A stretch of 64,000 nucleotides of DNA from Cristatella mucedo. Taxonomy: Eukaryota; Bryozoa; Phylactolaemata; Cristatellidae. The position numbers were made by a program, and so were the translations under genes. The stretch is taken from contig WPIO01000078.1 of the NCBI GenBank assembly GCA_009760855.2, forward strand, positions 1,458,501 through 1,522,500. The letters run 5' to 3'. Numbering within the stretch: the first letter of the stretch is position 1; each line of letters opens with the position of its first letter. Shown in pieces: positions 61,801-64,000 of this stretch. The notes under the pieces are model-generated. The model saw only the letters and a program-made list of their open reading frames with translations, had not been told where the DNA came from and made no database searches.

Positions 61801-64000
61801 GCCCGCTCGAACCCACTACCTGGGTCGCGCCAAGCATGCTTGAAAGGCACGACAAAGTAGAGGCTAAATCACCCGGTATATTTTGGATGCATGTTTTAGG
61901 TCGTCATATTTTGCATCCAGTTGAAATTGGACTATAACTAGTCAAAGTATATGGTAATATAAGACCACTGAGGGTACAAGCAGAAGCAAGTGACTGCTGG
62001 ACCTTAACGTAGCTTGTCTGGCACACCACCGCAGGATTCTGCTGCTAATGGCATTACATGCCTTACTCCCCGTGCCTTTATACTTCTGCTCGTCCTTTTC
62101 CTAAATGTCCTTTTCGTACTTTGGCCAAGTAGTAAGACTTTCATCAATCCATATAACCTGACACCTGTCAGCAGATGTCTGGCATGCATGATTTTACGCA
62201 AATATAACTTGACGTGTATTTATCCTGGAGACCCAGAACCTTAAAAAAACTCTTCTTTCTTGACTTGCAAAACACGAAACATTTAGCTTGGCTTTATGTT
62301 TCATATTTTGCTAGTCTCCGGTGAACTCTTGGTGGTCGATATATGCTGTGCCTACAGGATGTTTCTTCTGCTATACCAGTTTAGATGAATAACCCTGCTG
62401 ACCCGATGCATGATAACTGTTGGCAGAATAATTACCCTGAATCAATTTTGTGTCCACATGTTCCAGTAATTGCTTAAATGCTCATCCTCCTGACAGCTTA
62501 AGCCTTCTTACTCCCTTTTATTAGATTGTGGTGGGCAACGAATTGAGTATTTACATATTTCATGTACGTCTCTTGTCTTGGGCACGGCTAAATCGCCCAC
62601 TGTCATGTAATACATATGTAACTTACACCAAATGAAATGATTATTTTTCTCCTGGAACACTATACAATTGCTGTTCTATTACTATTACCAATCTTATGAT
62701 TAATCAGAGGCACGGCAGCTGCAGGCTATTCATGGAAGGATTTCAAGCAAAGGCTAAAACCCACTTGCGGGTAGCAGCAAGGGAAAGGTAGAAACGTCTC
62801 ACTGCAGAAAATGGCAGTTTATAGTATTACCTCCACGTGACTCTCCTTTTTTTACCCTCGTCTGTGTAGCTTTGTTGTTCGTGATTTTGTTGTTCGTCCT
62901 TTATCGGTCGGCCTTAGGTCGGTTTATGACCCTTTGATTTAGGCTAATGCCCTATGTCCGGATGTTGCCTGAGCCTCGATATCGATTAGTGGTTGAGCAC
63001 TTTGATGGGGCCAGTGGCTGTAATGGTGGAAGAAGCAGGCTGCTGAGATAGTTCATGGATCCGTGTAGCCCACTCTAGAGGAATCCTGCCTGTCCTCACT
63101 ATGCAGAAACTGTTTCTCAGCCGACTTTGTTTAAAAAAAGGAGGAAATAACAAGACTAACACTGTGGCCATCTTTCGAAGAGAAGCTTGACGGCACTAGC
63201 ACCTATTTTAAGGATAAAAAGGATTTGGTGACGCATATTTCAAACAGCTCATTTTTGTGTGTCAAACGAGTGCTAGTTTTAAAGTTGTATCATACATCCC
63301 ACAGTTTCGCTGGAATCTTACTTTTCTTAACGAAGTTAGGCTGATCTGAAAGGTTCATAAATAGTTGTAAGATGGCTATTTAAGTTGTGTTTGCTATCAT
63401 CATTAGCGTCTGCTATTTAGCTAAGTTGTACATTTACACATATTAGAACCCATATTAGACAGTACATATTATGGATGTACTCAAGCGTCTGTAGCATAGT
63501 GTTCTATAGAGCTGATAATACACTGCATGGTGTAATTAACTTGTGCAGATCTAAGATCAATGAGTAGTGCATTACTTAAACTAGGAACTGCAGTGCTTGC
63601 CGGTTTGTTCCCTGTTGCTGTGGCTACATACGTCAGTATTAACAACCTTATGGCTTTAAAGGAAGTGGTGGTGTGTGGGAGGTAAATGCGCTTTTTTATG
63701 TCTTCTAGGAGGATCAAAGTGATGAAGAAGTCGTTGCAGGAACTGCACGCAATGAAGTAAGCGGGTGTTCCAAAAAGAAAGTGCTTACTAAAGTAGCCCT
63801 GGCCAAGAAGCTCGCCAAGAGGAACATCAAAGTTAACTCGAAACTCGTTTTCGGTGAAGATGGAGAGGCAGGTTTATTTGTCAGATTTTCGCTTACGCGA
63901 CTGCTTGTTTATCCCTCAAATGCTACTTAATGCATCTCTCTTATTGACTTTGCATATACCTTCTCAAGACGTGCTCTTATTGCAGTAGCAACAAAAGGAC
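40550..64000 (+). CDS. DDX10: DDX10/Dbp4 ATP-dependent RNA helicase (C-terminus beyond window)
   Basis: DDX10/Dbp4 is a nucleolar DEAD-box helicase needed for 18S rRNA processing. Fourteen exons were traced with matching phases: 40550-40660, 41213-41273, 41499-41629, 42987-43145, 43231-43351, 43481-43595, 43894-44095, 48070-48232, 49569-49755, 49938-50025, 50456-50544, 54841-55078, 63709-63871 and 63986 onward. Motifs in order are Q motif [19 protein letters not shown], Ia PTRELAYQ, Ib [51 protein letters not shown] and [15 protein letters not shown]10-specific tails follow: [25 protein letters not shown], and the basic [16 protein letters not shown]. About 614 residues are present (human is 875). 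Motif II is DECD, not DEAD. The exon 3 donor is GTTGGT, chosen because it restores PVLERLY. Confidence 0.96.
40735..40880 (+). mobile_element. tRNA-derived SINE (type 1), DDX10 intron 1
   Basis: A worn head (GACCTAGGTCGTCGGTTCGT) is followed by the body GTGGTGATAGCCGTTAAGGC and the end ATAAATGAGGCTGTTGAATC. It has the same plan as the minus-strand copies. Confidence 0.65.
40926..41000. repeat. (TC)n microsatellite in DDX10 intron 1
   Basis: This is about 37 uninterrupted TC units, followed by a short direct duplication of ATAGGCTGAAAGAAAAGTCT. Confidence 0.97.
43753..43826. repeat. (CT)n microsatellite in DDX10 intron 6
   Basis: This is 37 uninterrupted CT units ending 67 bp upstream of exon 7. 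On the sense strand it is a long pyrimidine run near the 3' splice site. Confidence 0.97.
44270..44540 (-). mobile_element. Degenerate L2 family A 3' end in DDX10 intron 7
   Basis: TAATAATAACAATAATCTC, GTCCTGAGAGAACCAGATCT and CTCTACAGATGCTTTACATC follow the reversed family A terminus order. It is heavily diverged. Confidence 0.55.
45119..45182. repeat. Tandem repeat, about 20-bp unit, three to four copies
   Basis: ATCGTCCAATTCACGTT repeats in tandem. A run of about 18 C follows at 45255-45272. Confidence 0.85.
45290..45465 (+). mobile_element. Old tRNA-derived SINE (type 1 related)
   Basis: It has a head-like GGGGTAAGGCAGTTGAGTTG, then GGATTGGAGTCCTGCC, and an end reading ATATAAATGGCTTTGTTGAA. 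The order matches type 1, but divergence is high. Confidence 0.5.
46137..46292 (-). mobile_element. SINE with L2-A tail (type 2), well preserved
   Basis: The plus strand reads (AACAT)n, TTCATTTATATAGCGCCCCA, AGAACTTAATCTCTATTCAG, GGGGCTCGAGCCCACGACCT, CAGACCTTGGTCGGGGCGAG and TACCTTAACCGCTAGACC. The last two blocks are a reversed tRNA-like head with an intact B-box-like GGCTCGAGCC. Confidence 0.85.
46705..47665 (-). mobile_element. L2 family A LINE, 5'-truncated, DDX10 intron 7
   Basis: The minus strand keeps [40 protein letters not shown]-like coding and [12 protein letters not shown]. The tail reads ATAAAGCGCCCTCGGGTAAC on the plus strand. It is in the opposite orientation to DDX10. Confidence 0.92.
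47785..47975 (+). mobile_element. Old tRNA-derived SINE (type 1 related)
   Basis: CACGGCTGGGCAACTTCGTA and AGGTCGAAGGTTTGAGTTCC form a worn tRNA-like head. TAAGGCCGTACTGCCACTAT and AAATTAGGCCATTGAATTAG match the type 1 body and end. Confidence 0.5.
48690..49380 (-). mobile_element. Two L2 family A 3' ends in series, DDX10 intron 8
   Basis: A worn copy at about 48690-49040 (ACATTTGAATAGTACCGTGA) is followed by a better one from 49050 (ATAATAATGATGCACTTGAT, AAAGCGCCCTCAGAGAACTC, CCACTAAATGCTGTCATAAA). Both oppose DDX10. Confidence 0.75.
51085..51540 (-). mobile_element. L2 family A LINE 3' end, DDX10 intron 11
   Basis: AATAATAATAATGCATCCAA, CAGAGAACTCAATCTCTATC and GGACCCACTAAATGCTGTCA are present. 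The minus strand encodes [20 protein letters not shown]. Confidence 0.9.
51715..52090 (-). mobile_element. L2 family A LINE 3' end, diverged
   Basis: TAATAATACTTTTGTATAGC, TAAATCTCTTTCTAGACACT and AATGTCGTCAAGTCAGAGAG follow the family order. Confidence 0.8.
52300..52510. mobile_element. tRNA-like segment next to a family B 3' tail
   Basis: GTCAATCGGTAAGAGCACTG and GACCGGCAATCAATAGATTA look like the first half of a tRNA-derived head at about 52320-52375. From about 52430 the plus strand carries the reversed family B end (GTATCTCTGCCTGTAACTCT, CACAGCCACAAAGACTAAAT). Too worn to classify further. Confidence 0.4.
53868..53945 (+). mobile_element. tRNA-like head of a type 2 SINE
   Basis: TAGTTTGGTCCGGTGGTTAA, GGTGCTTGCCCCGACCAAGG and GAGGTCGTGGGCTCGAGCC are present. 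The LINE-like tail is not visible downstream. Confidence 0.6.
54060..54150. repeat. Short imperfect tandem repeat
   Basis: AAGTGATCAGTAAGG, AAGTGATCAGGTAAGTGATC and CCTGTAAGTGGT recur over about 90 bp. Confidence 0.7.
55640..56240 (+). mobile_element. L2 family A LINE, 5'-truncated, DDX10 intron 12
   Basis: It encodes [31 protein letters not shown] and [19 protein letters not shown]. The tail is GAGATTGAGTTCTCAGAGGG then a TTATTATAA repeat. Confidence 0.9.
56250..56960 (+). mobile_element. Degenerate L2 family B reverse-transcriptase fragment
   Basis: AAAAGAGCTCGACTCTTGAA, TTTTTAATGCTTCTCTGGAT, CTGTACTTAAAAAGCCTTAA and ATATTTCTCGAGAGGATTGT align with 58440-58690 of the better family B copy. 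Frames are broken. Confidence 0.75.
57890..58145 (-). mobile_element. L2 family A LINE 3' end, DDX10 intron 12
   Basis: AATACTATGTTTGTATAGCA, CTTCATCTCTTTCTAGGCAC and CACAAGGACCCAGCAAATGT follow the reversed family order. Confidence 0.82.
58330..60165 (+). mobile_element. L2 family B LINE with nearly intact reverse transcriptase, DDX10 intron 12
   Basis: The element is 5'-truncated and lacks the endonuclease. Reverse-transcriptase motifs are [70 protein letters not shown] and [14 protein letters not shown] with the catalytic YADD. The frame breaks near 59390 by one extra A in an A-run (CAAAAAGCTTC, against TAAAAGCTTC in the 21.1-kb copy). It then continues in a second frame (59359-60105) to the C-terminus. 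The tail is GATACATTACATTACAT. It is sense-oriented to DDX10. Confidence 0.95.
58374..59423 (+). pseudogene. L2-B reverse transcriptase ORF (one-base frameshift)
   Basis: This 349-codon frame covers the palm and finger motifs through [20 protein letters not shown] and [14 protein letters not shown]. Only the single-base insertion near 59390 separates it from the C-terminal frame that encodes [20 protein letters not shown] onward. It is a recently inactivated copy. Confidence 0.92.
60470..60560 (+). mobile_element. L2 family A 3' tail fragment
   Basis: GTAAAGTGCCTAGAAAGATA, TTAGGTTCTTTGAGGGTGCT and ATACAAATATAA match the family A terminus. Confidence 0.7.
60920..61175 (+). mobile_element. L2 family A 3' tail fragment with local duplication
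   Basis: TTTATTACAGCATTTATTGG is followed by a duplicated GTGCTTCGTTCTTCGTGT-like block, then CTACCTAGAAAGAGATTCAG-like sequence and ATTATTATTATC. Confidence 0.75.
61715..61860 (-). mobile_element. Old tRNA-derived SINE (type 1 related)
   Basis: TGATTCAATAGCCTCGTTTG, GGCGTCAGAAGACTCCGGCA, GCTCGAACCCACTACCTGGG and GGCACGACAAAG follow the reversed type 1 order. Confidence 0.6.
61861..63708. other. DDX10 intron 12, right part, no recognised element
   Basis: Only short open frames occur and no repeat family was recognised. Exon 13 begins at 63709 after TCTTCTAG. Confidence 0.5.

Overview
The window is nuclear DNA from an intron-rich invertebrate animal. Genes are split by standard GT-AG introns. 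The intergenic and intronic DNA is packed with L2/CR1-type LINEs, tRNA-derived SINEs and microsatellites. One gene encodes an MDM2/MDM4-type protein, a family typical of animals and absent from flies and nematodes. I cannot name the phylum from sequence alone. All gene models were spliced by hand from splice-site phase and protein similarity, without transcript data.

Left part (1-13.4 kb). The 5' part of a CD36/SCARB-family scavenger receptor gene lies on the minus strand. Exon 2 is at 612-778. Two interchangeable first exons at 10157-10279 and 11806-11928 have the same length and phase and both encode the cytosolic start plus first membrane helix. They sit in a GC-rich island (about 10-13.4 kb) that also holds a 47-unit CCG/CGG repeat and a 39-unit CTG/CAG repeat. 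The rest of the gene lies beyond position 1.

Middle part (13.4-34 kb). This is repeat-dominated. It has a degenerate satellite of about 175 bp period (13.7-14.65 kb), one almost complete but broken L2 LINE (21.3-24.7 kb, itself split by a SINE), many 5'-truncated LINE copies on both strands, a pair of unclassified 230-bp repeats, and a few unrecognised ORFs such as a 265-codon one at 25.4-26.2 kb.

Right part (34-64 kb). Two genes are divergently arranged around a short shared 5' region (219 bp between the two start codons). On the minus strand is an MDM2/MDM4-like E3 ligase gene (34419-40331) with acidic region, RanBP2-type zinc finger and C-terminal RING. Its N-terminal p53-binding SWIB domain was not found. 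On the plus strand is DDX10/Dbp4, a nucleolar DEAD-box helicase of ribosome biogenesis. Fourteen exons were traced from 40550 to the window end, where the gene is cut. Its introns hold the remaining LINE and SINE copies, including a nearly intact second-family L2 reverse transcriptase in the 8.6-kb intron 12.

Two L2 families are present. Family A has an (ATT)n tail and an AGAGATTNAGTTCTCT-type 3' hairpin. Family B has an (ATTAC)n tail. One SINE family carries a tRNA-like head joined to the family A 3' end, so it probably used family A machinery. A second SINE family has a different body.
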